A stretch of 64,000 nt of DNA from Enoplosus armatus (taxonomy: Eukaryota > Chordata > Actinopteri > Centrarchiformes > Enoplosidae), in the NCBI RefSeq assembly GCF_043641665.1, contig NC_092191.1, forward strand, positions 17,701,501 to 17,765,500, in the 5' to 3' direction. The notes beneath the pieces were generated by a model. That model was not told the DNA's origin and did not search any database. It saw only the letters and a list, made by a program, of their open reading frames with translations. Shown in pieces: positions 1 to 28,600 of this stretch. The translations under genes were made by a program, and so were the position numbers. Numbering within the stretch: the first letter of the stretch is position 1; each line of letters opens with the position of its first letter.

Positions 1-3000
1 CTCCATCTGCCTCTGAGGGCGTTGATGGGGCATCACATCAAGCAGCCTTTCAAGGAGGCCTTTGAAATTGGCCGCTTGAAGAGGCTTTTAGCAAGTCCAC
101 TATGAGGACAGGGGTATGATGCTGAGTATGCTGTGACAACACATTTCTCCCTTTTCAGATATGACAGTACTGCAGACGTACAGTACATAAAGCAGATACG
201 AGCAGATACATAGCTGAGAGGCACATATTAATGGATGTAGTGTTATCAATGCACCGCACATTCACATTCTGCTAGAAACTTTTAGATCGATGGCTTTGTC
301 TCAGTTTAATACGAATACAGCAACATGACTGGACCTTTCGCACAAGGTGAAGTAGCATACAGTAATAAATCATCCTTAATCACTTTTGTATGCTACATCT
401 GTCTGTATATCAATACATTCATATCTCTGTCATAGTGCGCAGGTTGGCTGGATCCATCTCTGGATGACTTTAGGTGGATCGGACCATGTTATGACAGATG
501 TTCTCATATTTCCCCAACATACATTTAACGGGCGATAAAGCCGCACGCAGCTTAAAAGTAAAGACCCCCTCTGGCATTAACCCTGCATGTGCGTTCGCTC
601 ATGTGTATGCTAGTTTGCGTGCGTAGTAGTAAATGTGGGTTGTAAGGGGGGTGGGGTGTATTCCATATGTACTGTACATGGACTGTACCAGACTAGATTG
701 TTCCCCCTCCCCCCTTCCTCCCGCCTTCTGCAGAGAGAGAGTTAATTTATCTTGCTCTCAATGGTGGGTGGGCAAAGCCTGCCAGTTGAGAGTTATTCAG
801 AGTAATTATCCCCCCTCTGTTTTCACTAATAGAGGTTTTAGCCCCCCTTCATCCTGTTGTCCTGCGCGGCCTCTATGGCGAGACCGCGTCCAGCAGAGGG
901 GTCAGGCTCAGGCATCACTATTGTCAGCATGTTTCCCTTGACGCTCTGTAACAAGACGCAGACTGACGGTGTTTTGGAAATCAGTGACATAGCGTGTAGG
1001 AAGAAGGGAAACGTACAGTTGAAACCCAGGCAAGCAGGCAAATTGTCGTGCCTATTTAATCTTTCAAATCACAGAGCCGCTTGCACACAAGTACACACAC
1101 ACACGCACCATCTTGGTTTAATCACACAGCAGCACATGTTCTTAACCTACATTTGTTCAGCAGATGCATTTTAGAGCATCCTGACTGATCGCCAGTACAG
1201 CTCCACTCTCACACCCTGTCATAATTCCTACAACTTTATGTTTGGTTTTTTTTCTTGTCTCCTGTGAGCTGACAAAATGCAGCTCCTCATGCTTACTGAC
1301 CCAGGCTCCATCTGTCAGCTTCTCCCCTGCAGAGTGACTTTGCTCCAGTGTCTTTGTTCCCCCCTTTCTTCCTCCTCTTTCCGCCGTGTCACAGCAGCAG
1401 CATCTCTCTGAGTTGCCATAGTTTGCAGCCTGGCCTGTTGACCTCTGTCAGCCACAGCTGATAAAATCTGACACCTCGTCTGAAACAACAAGCTGAGTCT
1501 GTCACGCTTTTCCCAGGGCTGCCCTTGCTCACTTTTTTTTAACAAAGTTTACGATATGAAACCACTCTGCCTCATGTTTTAGTTATTTCCATGCCCATAT
1601 GGTGCTGTCGGTCAAATCATATCCCCAGCACTCCCCTGGATCACACAATCCACCCTGCCTCTCTGTTGCAGGGACCCTTCTCCATGGCAACAAATCAGCT
1701 CACTCAGTGAAACAGACAAACGCACGCATACAACTGCCTTTTGGCAAGGTGAGGGATGAGTGGTCCAAGCATCTGCCTTGACAATATCCTCACAATATAT
1801 CTGTTATCATCCCTGTGTTGATAGAGCTTCCTGTTCTGCCTCCAACATAATAATTATACGCCCCTAATTATGGCGTTAGCTGCCAGGCCTGCTCCAACAC
1901 TTAGTCATACATTCTGAGAGGGATTACGGGGAAGTATTTGCCACTAATAGGTTATGAAAGAGCGCCTTCTGTTTGTCGAGTGGACAGCTGGAGAAACCTG
2001 AACTGTGAATGGAGCTATGAGCGGAGTAAAGGGTTAGATTGTGTGACTGTCAGAAAATCCAGGTCAAATTGGAAATTAATTGATTCCAAGAATTGGTTTT
2101 AACCCGCTGGAGAGGTCAGGAATGGTAGAAACTAGAGTGTATTGACCTAGACAGTCACAAGGCAGTGTGTGTGTGTTGATAAGTGCTCATTGTTCCAATG
2201 ATTATCAGATCACAGAGGTCAAGCAGTGTGTCCTGTACTGTGATGGCGTTTTCCTATTTTATGTAGGTCTTCACTTTCTCTTACTGCTCACGCTACCTAC
2301 CCAGCTTTTTTTTGCTCTTTTTCAGTCTCATTCTGCTGGAATGTAAAAGAATGTAAAAAGGTGTTAGAGGGTTTTCCCCAAGAAAGACATACCAGACGCT
2401 GAGAGGTTACAGTCTGTAGGTTGAATCAATATGCTGGGGTTTTTTTCACTTGGTAATACACAGCAGAAAAACACACATGGACTCTTATGAAAGCAGCACA
2501 GAATATGACTTTAAAATTCAGGCTGACAGTTTGACACCACCTGATCCAGGAAACACCCACCTGTTACTCCAGGCGTGTTAAAACAAATTCTTTGATTTCA
2601 TTTGTCAAATGTCAGTCATACTGCAGATGATACTTGTTGTTCCATCTTGTTGTTTCTTACCCTCTCCTCCTCCTACTCCTACTCCTCAGTGACTCACTGT
2701 TTCCCCTTCTGGTTTTGTCGGCCCCTTATGCTTCCAGTGCACTAATAACAGGTCTGTCTGAGTGTCTGGCCCCTAACCCTCCTCCTCCTCCCCACCAAGC
2801 TACTGGAGCTATTGACTGGAACGGCCTTGACTGAGCGACACAAGCAATTAGCATCCTCTGCAGAACTGTCAAAGACGTTGGAGTACATTTACACGCATGC
2901 ATTAAGGCTTTGGGGCACAGCATCATCAACTGTGTTTCACTCCTCACCACTGCATACATACACAAACACTTGTCTCTAACAGACACATAAACACACACTC

Positions 3001-4683
3001 CACTGTAGCGTGATGTGCACACACTAACAGTTGTTGGGGCATCTGTGTTGGGATGAAGCTAATGAGGGGTGCATGGCAAGAGGGATGGAGGCCATGTTAC
3101 TATAGAGACTTGACCCCCCCAGGCTGCAGAGCACTGCCAGCTTCCAGTGTAATGCATTGTGACAGGTCTTCCTCTAGCGCCCCCTCTGACCTCACAGTGA
3201 TGCTGCGTCCCTCCCCCCTCATCTCCACCCCTCTCTCAGGTGGAGGCTCATGCCATGCATATTTCATAGATGATCCAAACAGCAGCAGAGATGTAGCCGC
3301 AGTATTCAGCCACAGGCCATAGCAATGAAGCTCAGCATGATGGAATGTCTTCCACTAATACACACACAACATTCATACGCACAAAACCCTCATGGACTCG
3401 AGCACAAACCAGGGCAACCCAAACAAACATGCTCTCTCAGTGAATGGATGTATGCACCCAGTGAGCACGCCGAGTGTACAATTACTGCATGTCATACAAC
3501 CGCAGCTTATATATCATCACATAAATAACAATTAGCCCTGGTTCTCATTCAGTGTGAACATGAAGTATTTGTGTAGTCAACACACACAGCAAGGGGAGGG
3601 GAATTCCAGCAAGGTAGACTATGGCTGTGTTACAGCCAAATCTAAGGTGTCACTCACCAAAGGAGACAACTTTAGTGTGCATCTAGCTCAGCAGCAGGCG
3701 AGTTTCTCCATCAGATCAAATACTGCATTTTTATGGCCGACATTGACTTTCTGGCTACGTAAAGAGGCTTATCTTACAGAAGCCACCACAGAGAGAGAGA
3801 GGGATGAAATGTCTCAGTACATCATTAGATATATCTACTTGTCTCGTGCACTGAAAAATGATCATATGTTACCCTCCTTTTAGGAGAATGTAGGAATGAT
3901 TTACTGCTGTGATGATTTCTTGACACGCTGTGTGTAGCTGATATATATATCCCAGTGTAGTGGGTCAAACTCTTAATGGTAAAACCACACTGTTCCCCTC
4001 ATTTCTCACTGTGCCATGATGCATTCAGGGGCCGACTGTGGATCAATTTCCCGCCATCTGTTTTCTTCATTTGTTCTCTCGTTCATCTGTCACTCAGATA
4101 CCATTGATCAGGTTTCATGTTACTTGTGTGAGTGATGCCTCTCATCACTTTGATGTTGCATTAGCTCCTCCCACGGTGCAGTGATGTGGACACACCTGAT
4201 CAGGTTTAAAGACATTTTAAAGGAAGCTCTGCCAAGATTATAACTGTGAGGTGCTATGGCCAAAAGTCAAAACATATTCACTGTTGCCTAGTTGCTTCCC
4301 CTCCGTCTGCCTGATTTTTATGGGCTGCTCTGACAGCGGAGTAGCCCTTTTAACAGAGTAAGTCAATGAACTGTCCATTAAATGTCCATAAAAAGCACTG
4401 TAAAGGCCCAGCTCACTCTTGTGAGTGGTTTGCCAGTGTAAGCTGACCCAGCGATGTGGTAGCTGCTCCGTCTCTGTTCCTGAGTCATAGTGCTGTCACA
4501 GGGATGTGTCCGACTCCCCGCTGCCCCCATTAGCATTGTTGCGTGTCCCGCGAGGACAGACGACAGGACAACCACTTAACTCAATTTTTCCTCCTGTCTT
4601 TCTCCTCAATTATTCTTCCTGTCCTCCTATGCTCCCTCCCTCCTCCTGCTCACTGTCTCCTCTGTCTTTCTTCTTCTCTACAG
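1..4683 (+). other. ptk7 upstream intron (partial)
   Basis: Sequence before the Ig2 exon, taken to be the intron after the Ig1 exon. I looked for the Ig1 exon (a WxLDG and YxC pattern in phase 1) and for a signal peptide and saw neither. There are short CA-rich and TC-rich patches and no other gene. Confidence 0.6.
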
Positions 4684-20428
<15,745 letters not shown>

Positions 20429-20481
20429 GACCATCGTAACCCCACATCAGAGGGGAACTTTGACCAACCCCCTTCCCCCAA

Positions 20482-20487
20482 AATAAA
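20482..20487 (+). terminator. Possible proximal ptk7 polyadenylation signal
   Basis: AATAAA 54 nt after the ptk7 stop codon. Confidence 0.35.
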
Positions 20488-22112
20488 GACAGGAATGCTG
20501 GATTATTAGTCTCACACATTTCAGGGAAGAGGGTTGAGGAGAAAACTCTTTTTGTATATGCATTTCAAACAGTGGGCGTGTGGATAAGACTTCTTTGCTA
20601 TATCAGTGGAAACGCACTCACGTTTGTGTGAATGGCTTCTTGTGAGCAGTGCCAGGAGTTTACGTTTGCCTTAACCGCAGCATGGATGACCCTCCCCTCG
20701 AGTCGCTGTCTGTGGTTCTACTGTGACCCTGCCTGCCTGTCTGCGGCTGCTCTGTCCCAGAGACACTTTGTTTCATGGAGCCTCACAACCTCAGTGCCTC
20801 TACCCCTCCACACACACACACACACTCACCAAGACATGCTTTGTAGGGATGTTGAATACTGTGCTCTCACTGGCTTCAATCGAAATTATTGGCCAGAAGT
20901 TTAGGAAAACCCCTGAAATTTAGGTTGACTGCTCTGTCAAGCCCTCAGAGTTAAACTAGAACAAATATTAAAGGGAAAGTAGGATACAATGTGACTTCAG
21001 TGAAGCTTCTTAAATATTCCATCAACCACTTGGGAGTGTGTTGAATGAGATTGTCTCAACTGGTCTCTTAAAATTCAATCAGCTGCATCCTGAGTCCACC
21101 CTAATCCTAAAGGACCCAGCACCATCCTCCAAAGTGTGTGTGTGCGTGTGTGTGTGTGTGCCACTGAACTGCTCCCATGCTACAGTGTACGTTCAAAGAA
21201 GAAGTGGAATGGGTTTTTGCATGAAGGTTCGTCGTCTGTTACGCTCGTGAGGAAACTTGTGGAAAAAGTCATCTGTGTTATGGTAACACTTCAGGAACAT
21301 GAAAAAAAAAGATCAAGTTTATAGCCAAGGAATTTATTGAATAGATGAGATTGTGCCAGTTTGGGCTTTGTACGTTTTTATGAGTGTGTTCTGTTCTTGT
21401 ATTAACTTTGAGGTGCTTATTGGTCACCACCTATGGGTAAGAATACCCATTACACCACATTAACATGATCATGTTGTGTCAGTTGCAGGGATGCAGCCTA
21501 TCACTGTGTTTAACCTGCGACAGAATTTCTTCAGAGGTCTAATCACAGTTTCCCTCCCAGTCCAATTGTTTTGTGCAATGCTGCAAAGTGGACCATCACA
21601 CCAGGCAATGTGTACATAATGTAGAAGCCATGCACTAACTTCACTTAAAAGATTATCCCTCTTTATCTCTATCACGTTGTGTAGTAGGACTTGCAGGTGC
21701 CTGTTTATTTATGATGAAGGTCCTGTCTTTTTTAACTGTTTATAATAGGAAGGTACTTCTCTGATGCTATGTGTTCATTCTCATGGTCCATCTCAATGTG
21801 CATTCAGTCTGGTAAGCTGAATATGCTAACATAAAGTACAAAGGTCAAAAGAGTGACGGCTGGTCACCAGTACTCATTTAAGTGCCTGGTAAATGAAGGA
21901 TTATCTTAACTGTTTCCCTCTTCTTTTTTTTTTTTTTTACATTATCTAATCAAATGCAATGGCCTTTGTTTATGAGCTTGTTTTTATACGTCGTTTTTAG
22001 TGTAATGTTCTGTTTTTATGAATGCTAGGCACTCACACCTAGACCTCTTTTTTTTAATCTGCTTCAGCAAACAGTAATCACAGATATATACAAAAGTATA
22101 CATGCTGCTGTC

Positions 22113-22118
22113 AATAAA
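22113..22118 (+). terminator. Likely ptk7 polyadenylation signal
   Basis: AATAAA within GTCAATAAAGG, followed about 20-30 nt later by the GT-rich GTGTTGTG. A further AATAAA occurs at 22535-22540. Confidence 0.55.
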
Positions 22119-22135
22119 GGTTCACAGTGTTTTTA

Positions 22136-24400
22136 CCCAACGTGTTGTGATTTATACTGATGGCAACACATGCTCAAGAACCACATCGGTGACGCTTCAC
22201 AAAATATCCTGTCTTTAGGTGTGTTAAAAATCTATTTTCAAATGATTTAAACTTGCATGAGATAAATCACTTTGAACATGCTATTTAGTCCCAAGTTTGT
22301 GCAGTTACAAGCAGGGACCATTTTGAAAACGCTCCCTTGTTAATGTATACAAGAAAACTCCAACTTTGGTATTTGGCTGCTTGAACACATTGCATTCATG
22401 TTGGGTATTCAAACCAAAATGCAGTGAAAAAGGGTCATGGTAATTTGTTAGCTTCCTTCGTTCAAAATGTTGCCACTTGTAAGCCAGCTGAAGTGTTTTC
22501 ATGACAGCTCCTGTTTGCAGCTGCAATACTCTTGAATAAAATGTTAAGTGAAAATAACGGTGATGAAATGTTCACTGAGGTGAATTACCCACCTCAAGCA
22601 AGCCTCTACAAGTTGATTTTCATACTGTGTGTAAATAACAGCTGCCTGTAAGAACAAAATCAATTTTAGATTTTATGGTATGCTTTTGAACAGGGTCGGG
22701 AGTAATAAAAAGGATATGCAGTTAATATTTAATGTGCTGGAATACGTAAAACAACCTGTGCTCTCCTGTAAAAACACCTACAGTCTGTTTTACTGTTAAT
22801 CCAACGAAGTTCTGTCATTAACCACTAGGGGGAGGTGTATGTTTTCTGTAGGTCTTCTTAATCCTGACCCTAAAAGCTTGCCAAATATTTTGTCCATATA
22901 ATTATGTTTAGAGTTGAACATGCTGACATGGCCTTTTATAGCTGCAAAAGAGGATTCCCATATGAGTAAGAGTCCATGTTGTCTTGGATTAGTGACAATA
23001 TTTTCCTTTGATCTGATAATATTTAAAATGTCACATTTTATTTGGTGCCTACAGGCGACTTCAGCAGTTCTCTGTAGATGTTTGAGTTCATCCTGAGACT
23101 TTGATTATGAGGGGACTGCTTACATTATAACCCGCGTGGGAGCCTGGTGGTCTGCTGTAAGTATGGATGGTATAGTGATGCATAAAGACGCACATCAGAT
23201 TTGCACACAGAACCATGGGGGGGGGGGGTTTTACATATCCTCAAAGCCAGTGTTGGGTATGGCTTTTTTTATTTATTTATTTATTTTTTTTTAGCATTCA
23301 GTGTCTATTGTTAAATTTTACATACTGAAGATACATCTTAATGAGGTTCATGAAACTTCCACTCATTCAATATTAGTGATATCATGACAACTTTTTTCAG
23401 TTACTCCTCAGGCCGCTCTCATGGTTGTAGAAGCCCATACATTCAAATATAAATCCCTTAACATCTTGCCAACAAATCTTGGGTGGGAGACCATTTATTT
23501 TCAAATACCATAATATGTGGCATTTGTTATAACCTGCCTGGAGTACCAGATGGGTGGGGTGTGCTGCATCATTTCTAACACACCGTCAGATAAGTACAAG
23601 TGCACAGGAAAGTGCCTTTTGACAGGTTTTCCTGAGATGGTCCTTTTCCACAGAAGACATTTTGATGTGTTGCGGTAGGAAAAGCACAGGTGTAATAATA
23701 CAATCAATGATGGCTGAATTCTATTAAGCTGCTTCACTTTCAGGGTCCTGGTATGCACACCTGAATACAACAGAGCCGTCGTTAATGTTATTAGTAACAC
23801 CTGTGCTTTTCCTCCTACGACAAATTATAATGTCTGCTGTGAAAACTATGCAGGGTTACAATAGGTCTGTCCATGTGGCATAGCCACATGTTGAATGCAA
23901 CTCGCATACAAGTTTCTTAAAAATAGTAATTACAAATACTTACAGACTTGATTCAGCTTGCCAGCACAGTGAAAAGTGGTGCTGCAATTCTTGTAAAAGT
24001 TACTGTGATGCAGGCCTAGTCCTCAAGGTAATTAGTGCGTGATAGGAGAGTTTATTCTACTATATTTTTAGGGGAAAGAAATGGGTATACAATACACAAA
24101 CAAACATAAAATAGGAACCTATACATGTAATTAAGTAACCTTTTGCACATCTGACTGAATTTATCTAAACTTACAGTAATACAATACTGAACAAAATCTC
24201 ATCTTATTAAACAACCAATTCTTCTGACAGAGTCATTCGAGTCTTTCAGCCAACACAGATAAATAAAGAGATATTCTGCCATAAAAACTTTGGGAAACAT
24301 GGTTTAGAGTGTGACATAGTGCAACCTGTGGGGAATAAAAAGTTGGGTGTTTTGTTATTTTGGTGCCTCTGCCTGTCCACGGTGACGTTGTCGGTAGCGC
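22136..24400. other. Intergenic region between ptk7 and srf
   Basis: No exon with homology was seen. It holds an imperfect inverted repeat (23644-23846), a short poly-G run near 23218-23228 and T-rich stretches. Confidence 0.7.
23644..23846. repeat. Imperfect inverted repeat, arms about 50 nt
   Basis: Left arm 23644-23697 and right arm 23795-23846. GGAAAAGCACAGGTGT in the left arm is exactly matched, inverted, in the right; the rest of each arm pairs with mismatches and small gaps. The loop is about 97 nt. It could be a fold-back MITE remnant. Confidence 0.65.
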
Positions 24401-24419
24401 AACCATTTTGGTATTTATT

Positions 24420-24476
24420 CCAATGAGCGTGCCTTTCTGACCAATGACAGGGCTACTCAGATAATCCTCAGCCAAT
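24420..24476 (+). promoter_or_regulatory. Three CCAAT boxes of the srf promoter
   Basis: CCAAT occurs at 24420-24424, 24441-24445 and 24472-24476, immediately upstream of the paired CArG boxes. NF-Y binding is inferred from the motif. Confidence 0.55.
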
Positions 24477-24498
24477 CGATAGGCGACGCTGTGACTCA

Positions 24499-24508
24499 CC
24501 AAATAAGG
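24499..24508 (+). promoter_or_regulatory. CArG box 1 of the srf promoter
   Basis: CCAAATAAGG fits the SRF-binding consensus CC(A/T)6GG exactly. The identical sequence recurs 20 bp downstream. Known SRF promoters in mammals carry paired CArG boxes for autoregulation. Confidence 0.75.
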
Positions 24509-24518
24509 AGAGACAGCA

Positions 24519-24528
24519 CCAAATAAGG
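24519..24528 (+). promoter_or_regulatory. CArG box 2 of the srf promoter
   Basis: Second CCAAATAAGG, 20 bp (about two helical turns) from the first. A GGAAGT Ets-like core follows at 24554-24559. Confidence 0.75.
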
Positions 24529-24541
24529 AAACATTGTATCT

Positions 24542-24551
24542 CTTTATAAGG
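24542..24551 (+). promoter_or_regulatory. TATA-like / CArG-like element of srf
   Basis: CTTTATAAGG is one base from a CArG box and also contains TTTATAA. If it acts as a TATA box, transcription would start near 24570-24580, giving a 5' UTR of about 450 nt. Confidence 0.5.
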
Positions 24552-24680
24552 AGGGAAGTAGTTCCTGGGTTGTAATATCCATCCGCTCTCGTAAACGTTG
24601 TCCTAAAATGAGATATTTTTATGCGTCCCTGAATCATGAGGAGATACACATTGCGTTATTGATGGAGTAGAGATTAACAC

Positions 24681-24833
24681 ATGGATGCTAACAGGCCGAC
24701 ACTAGCGTTATTTTCGGTTCGCAGTGCGGACTACGTGACATGGCGGATTGATATCGAGGGCGCTCTTCGCGTTTTCCTTTTTGAGAAAGTGTTAGGAGTT
24801 TTGGAAATAGAGGAGGAGGGTGAACCAAACTGA
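24681..24833 (+). promoter_or_regulatory. 50-codon upstream ORF in the srf 5' leader
   Basis: ATG 24681 is followed by 49 sense codons and TGA at 24831-24833, about 200 nt before the srf start. Shorter upstream ORFs begin at 24608 (20 codons), 24621 (3 codons) and 24636 (8 codons). Relevance depends on the transcription start, which is inferred. Confidence 0.45.
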
Positions 24834-25031
24834 GCCGGGGTTGAAGGGTCTTGGGGGCAGCATCACTTTCGAAAGTTTGTCTCGGTAATTTCCTGGAGTC
24901 TCCAAACCACCGACTGGCCTGGTTTGTTTACATTCTGTGGCCCAGGCGTGTTTGCGTTTTATCAGTCGTTGGAGAAACAACGCGCTCCAGCTTGTGCGGC
25001 TGGTGTTTAGAGACTCGGTCCAGTAAATAGA

Positions 25032-25682
25032 ATGTTACCGAGCCGGGTTGGATCGGCACCATCAGGAAACGGGTCAGTGTCAGGCAGAGGTACCACAGGA
25101 CACGGTTCGGGGGTTGTCGGCAGCGGGATCCGTCCCGTTTTGGTCAGAGCAGGGCTAGCTTTACCGGGGGTCAGCGAGGGAGTCGGTGTTGCCGGGCGAC
25201 AGGGGGAACGAGACGCCGTCGGGATGCTGGGGGCTAATGGTCCAGGGGGTCCGAGAGGTGTGAGACCGGGGAACGGTACCGGGGTAACCCCTCTGCAGAC
25301 CGCCATCCAGGGCAACATGGTGGGGCTAAACACGGGAGTTGTGTTGGCTCACGGAGCCAGGTTCGACCCGGACAGAGAGAGTGCTCCACTGTGCAGCGGC
25401 TCGGACAATGACTCGGACTCCGGAGACGATGATGACCCCGTGGGTTCACTCGGGGACAGCAGGAGAGGGGTGAAGCGAGAGAGAGCGGAGATGGAAGCCG
25501 CGGTGACGGGGCAGGAGGTGGGGGTACCTCCCGGTGGTTACGGCATGGTGCCCGGCGGGGTCGCGGGGGCAAAGCCGGGGAAAAAGACACGTGGGCGCGT
25601 GAAGATAAAGATGGAATTTATAGACAACAAGTTGAGACGTTACACCACTTTCAGCAAGAGGAAGACGGGTATTATGAAAAAG
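25032..25682 (+). CDS. srf: srf exon 1: N terminus and DNA-binding half of the MADS box
   Basis: 217 codons. Gly-rich N-terminal region, acidic SGSDNDSDSGDDDD, basic RRGVKRERAEME, then GKKTRGRVKIKMEFIDNKLR and YTTFSKRKTGIMKK. Donor GTGAGT, phase 0, the same break as the human gene after MKK. GC-rich, CpG-island-like. Confidence 0.96.
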
Positions 25683-28600
25683 GTGAGTCAGGTGGTTTGG
25701 ATCTCATTCAACTACAGTAACATTTGATTTGAGTGTCTCTCAGATGTTGCTTGGCCTAGATACAGTGTACTTTATGGTGCTGTGTATTCATTCATTCATG
25801 GGATTAACAGTAAGGTTAACCTGTACAAGCATAACACCAATGGGGAAGTGCTGCATTGGTAACTCTAATGGCCACAATGCAAATGTAAAACGTTGTCAGT
25901 AGTGACCCTATGATGTACCTAGAGGCTGTTGACTTGCTATTGGCAGTAAAATCTTCCTTTTTATCAAAGACAAACAATTGTGGCACAAACTGACTCACTG
26001 GATGTAAGAAAGTCAGAACATTCATCGTAGGCAATGAGCTTTAAATAGACTTGAGCAAATGACAATTCTATTTATGACCATGCCCACCCCAGCTATCACA
26101 CACACACACACAAGGCCTGACACACACAGATTTCCAGATAAACCGACATACTCATTCATGCACACATACCCATACACCTTCACACACTGACAGACAGGCC
26201 TAGAACTGTTGGATGTAGTTCCCATCAGAAACCCTCAGTGCACACAGGCTGTTCTCTCTGTCACTGTGAAGGCAGGGCTTCGCTTGCAGGCGGCAGCCAT
26301 GCAATGGTGAGCAGCAGTAGGCCTGTAGGTGCCAACAGCTGACTAAACCCCAGGGAAACAGATCAGAGGACAGTCAAAGAGCACTCAAACAGAAGAGAGA
26401 AGCTGGGGGACTGTCTGTGCATGCATTATGGCATTGTGCATTTATGATGCCAGCGTCCAGCCTCATCCACCGATGACTCGTCTTGGTTTCAGCTTTGTTA
26501 GTTGGCCCTGGAAGCAGGTGACATTAAAGATGACAGAGTTTGCTCCATGGAAGTCATAATAGCCTCCATTACTGTCTATTATGTTTAGTGGCAAAGCAAT
26601 ATTTCTCTGGATTGAACAACTAAAGCACACAATTGCTGCCATGATACAGTATTGCTATGTGGAGGTTGATTATTCGGAGATGAGGTCAGCTGGTGACCGG
26701 AGGCACAGCAGTTGTTTTGCTGTAGACATTTTTCATTATGATGTTAAATAAACACTTGTAAGCCATGCTTTATTGTAGTGCAAGAGTTTCCTCTTGTTAC
26801 TTTGAAGCGCCTGCACTGAGTACTCTGCTGTATTTCTCTTTTTTTTATGTATCCCAGACTGTTGTCGTGGAAACTGAGGTGTCTTTATGTAGGCTCTTGG
26901 CAACATGAACACTATTTGACACACTGCGCGGATGGAGGTTTTTGAAAATGTTGCCTACACTATGTCAGCCATCACAAAAATTGACAGGTGGGTGGAGTGG
27001 GAAGATTCATAGTAGACTGGTCTCAAACTGGTTTCTAGCATGAGCCTAGTTTCATATTGAAGGATGTGGTGAGTGAAGCACAGGCCTTTTTGTTCTCCTC
27101 TAATGTATGCTGTAGGTTACATGCATGCACAATACAACTTGTTACCTCAGTTTGCAGCACTCAATTAATACTTGTGGTTCCCTTTTTTGTTGGTTACATT
27201 ATTTGTCCAGCGAAGAGCATGTTTTCATTTTTGCTCTTTCTGTAAGTCTGCTCAATAGGCTGTTTTCAAGGCAGACATATTGACTCATCATGTTGCTAAT
27301 AACATAAGTTGTGGCTCCATTCCATTTAGGAGCCTCAATAAGCCATGCAAACATGCACAATGCCAGGGCCCTGAAGCTGGCTCACCTAAATAGAATGCAG
27401 CCATTATCAATGTTATTATTTACACCTTTTCTTGCCATGTTATGTCTAGTGCTGAAACAACTAGTCAGTTAGTTGATATTATTCAGCAAAACATTTACTG
27501 GCTCCAGCTCTTTAATGTAAAGACCCCCCCCCCCAACATTACACACACACACATACACCCTGCAGTCATGAATATTTATGAGAAAATCAGCAGCGCAAGG
27601 AAACTTAGTAAAGCATTGTGTAGGTCTAGTTTGTGCTGCCACCTAGCACACTTAAGTTGAAAAATGAGTCCTGTTTTGCCCTGGATGTTGGCCAAACATC
27701 AGGCTATGTTGTTGGAGACCCCTCTGTAGCTGCTGCAGAGCTACTTAAAGGAGATGGTAGTGAAAGAGTATGACTGGAGCTGTGTAGTTCATAACCTGCT
27801 TCTGTAATGCTGCATTAGCGGTCGGTGAGGTGAATTGTACAACCAGCCAGAGATTCCTTTTAACACTGTTCTTCATTACAAACTCCAAAAACCATATCAG
27901 CCCAACCCTCTATATCTGGGCGCTCAGGTGAAACAAGTGTGGTGTAGCATTGAGCCATTGTAGCAGTAGCTAGTCATCATTAGCCTTGCTGTGCTCTGTC
28001 ATCATATTATTGCACACAAAAGGCAATTATACGATCAGCTTCAGCGTGTGCCCAGATATAGAGGGTTGGACTGATATGGCCCATAATGAACACAGTGTTG
28101 GAACACCAGCATGAATGCATGGTTTTATAACCGCTCAATAAAATCCTTAAATTTGAATGTGATTCGTCTCCTCCTCCTTGCTCTGCCTGACAGAGTATTG
28201 CACTCCAGCTTACAATGGCACATCTATCAGCAAGCTCCGGCTGTACTGTGTTTACCAAGGTGATGGTAATGGCACTGTGCCTTCACAGCACCAGAAGCAT
28301 CCTCCACATAACTTATGACTCATTTAGATAAAAAGGCTTTCTCAGGGGTTCACTGCGTGTGCGTGCGTGTGTGTGTGTGTGTGGTGCCTTTCCTTTACGC
28401 CGGGTAGCTCGGGTGTGAGTGAGTCTGCATGCTGTATAATGAATGACGAGGCGGCAGACTGTGATGGCGGCCTCACGTTTCACGGCCAGCTACCTCTGCG
28501 TGTTTAGAAGGATTCCTCGTGTCCTCCGTCAGGACCGGATTACAACTACTCCCCCTGTCAATGCAAGCCAGTCCCCCTGCTGCAATCAGTCTCTCAGCTA

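Larger units (their letters stand above)
20429..22135 (+). other. ptk7: ptk7 3' UTR (end inferred)
   Basis: No coding sequence was found. It runs to the AATAAA at 22113-22118, followed by a GT-rich stretch. An earlier AATAAA at 20482-20487 could give a very short 3' UTR. Confidence 0.6.

Noticed and set aside
1..4683. Search for the ptk7 signal-peptide and Ig1 exons
   Set aside because: No phase-compatible exon with Ig motifs was seen, so they are assumed to lie upstream of the window.
24233..24649. 138-codon minus-strand ORF
   Set aside because: Overlaps the srf promoter with its CArG and CCAAT boxes; the protein resembles nothing I know and has no splice or Kozak support.
25007..25590. 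Pro-rich minus-strand ORFs of 108 and 118 codons
   Set aside because: Antisense shadows of the GC-rich srf exon 1.
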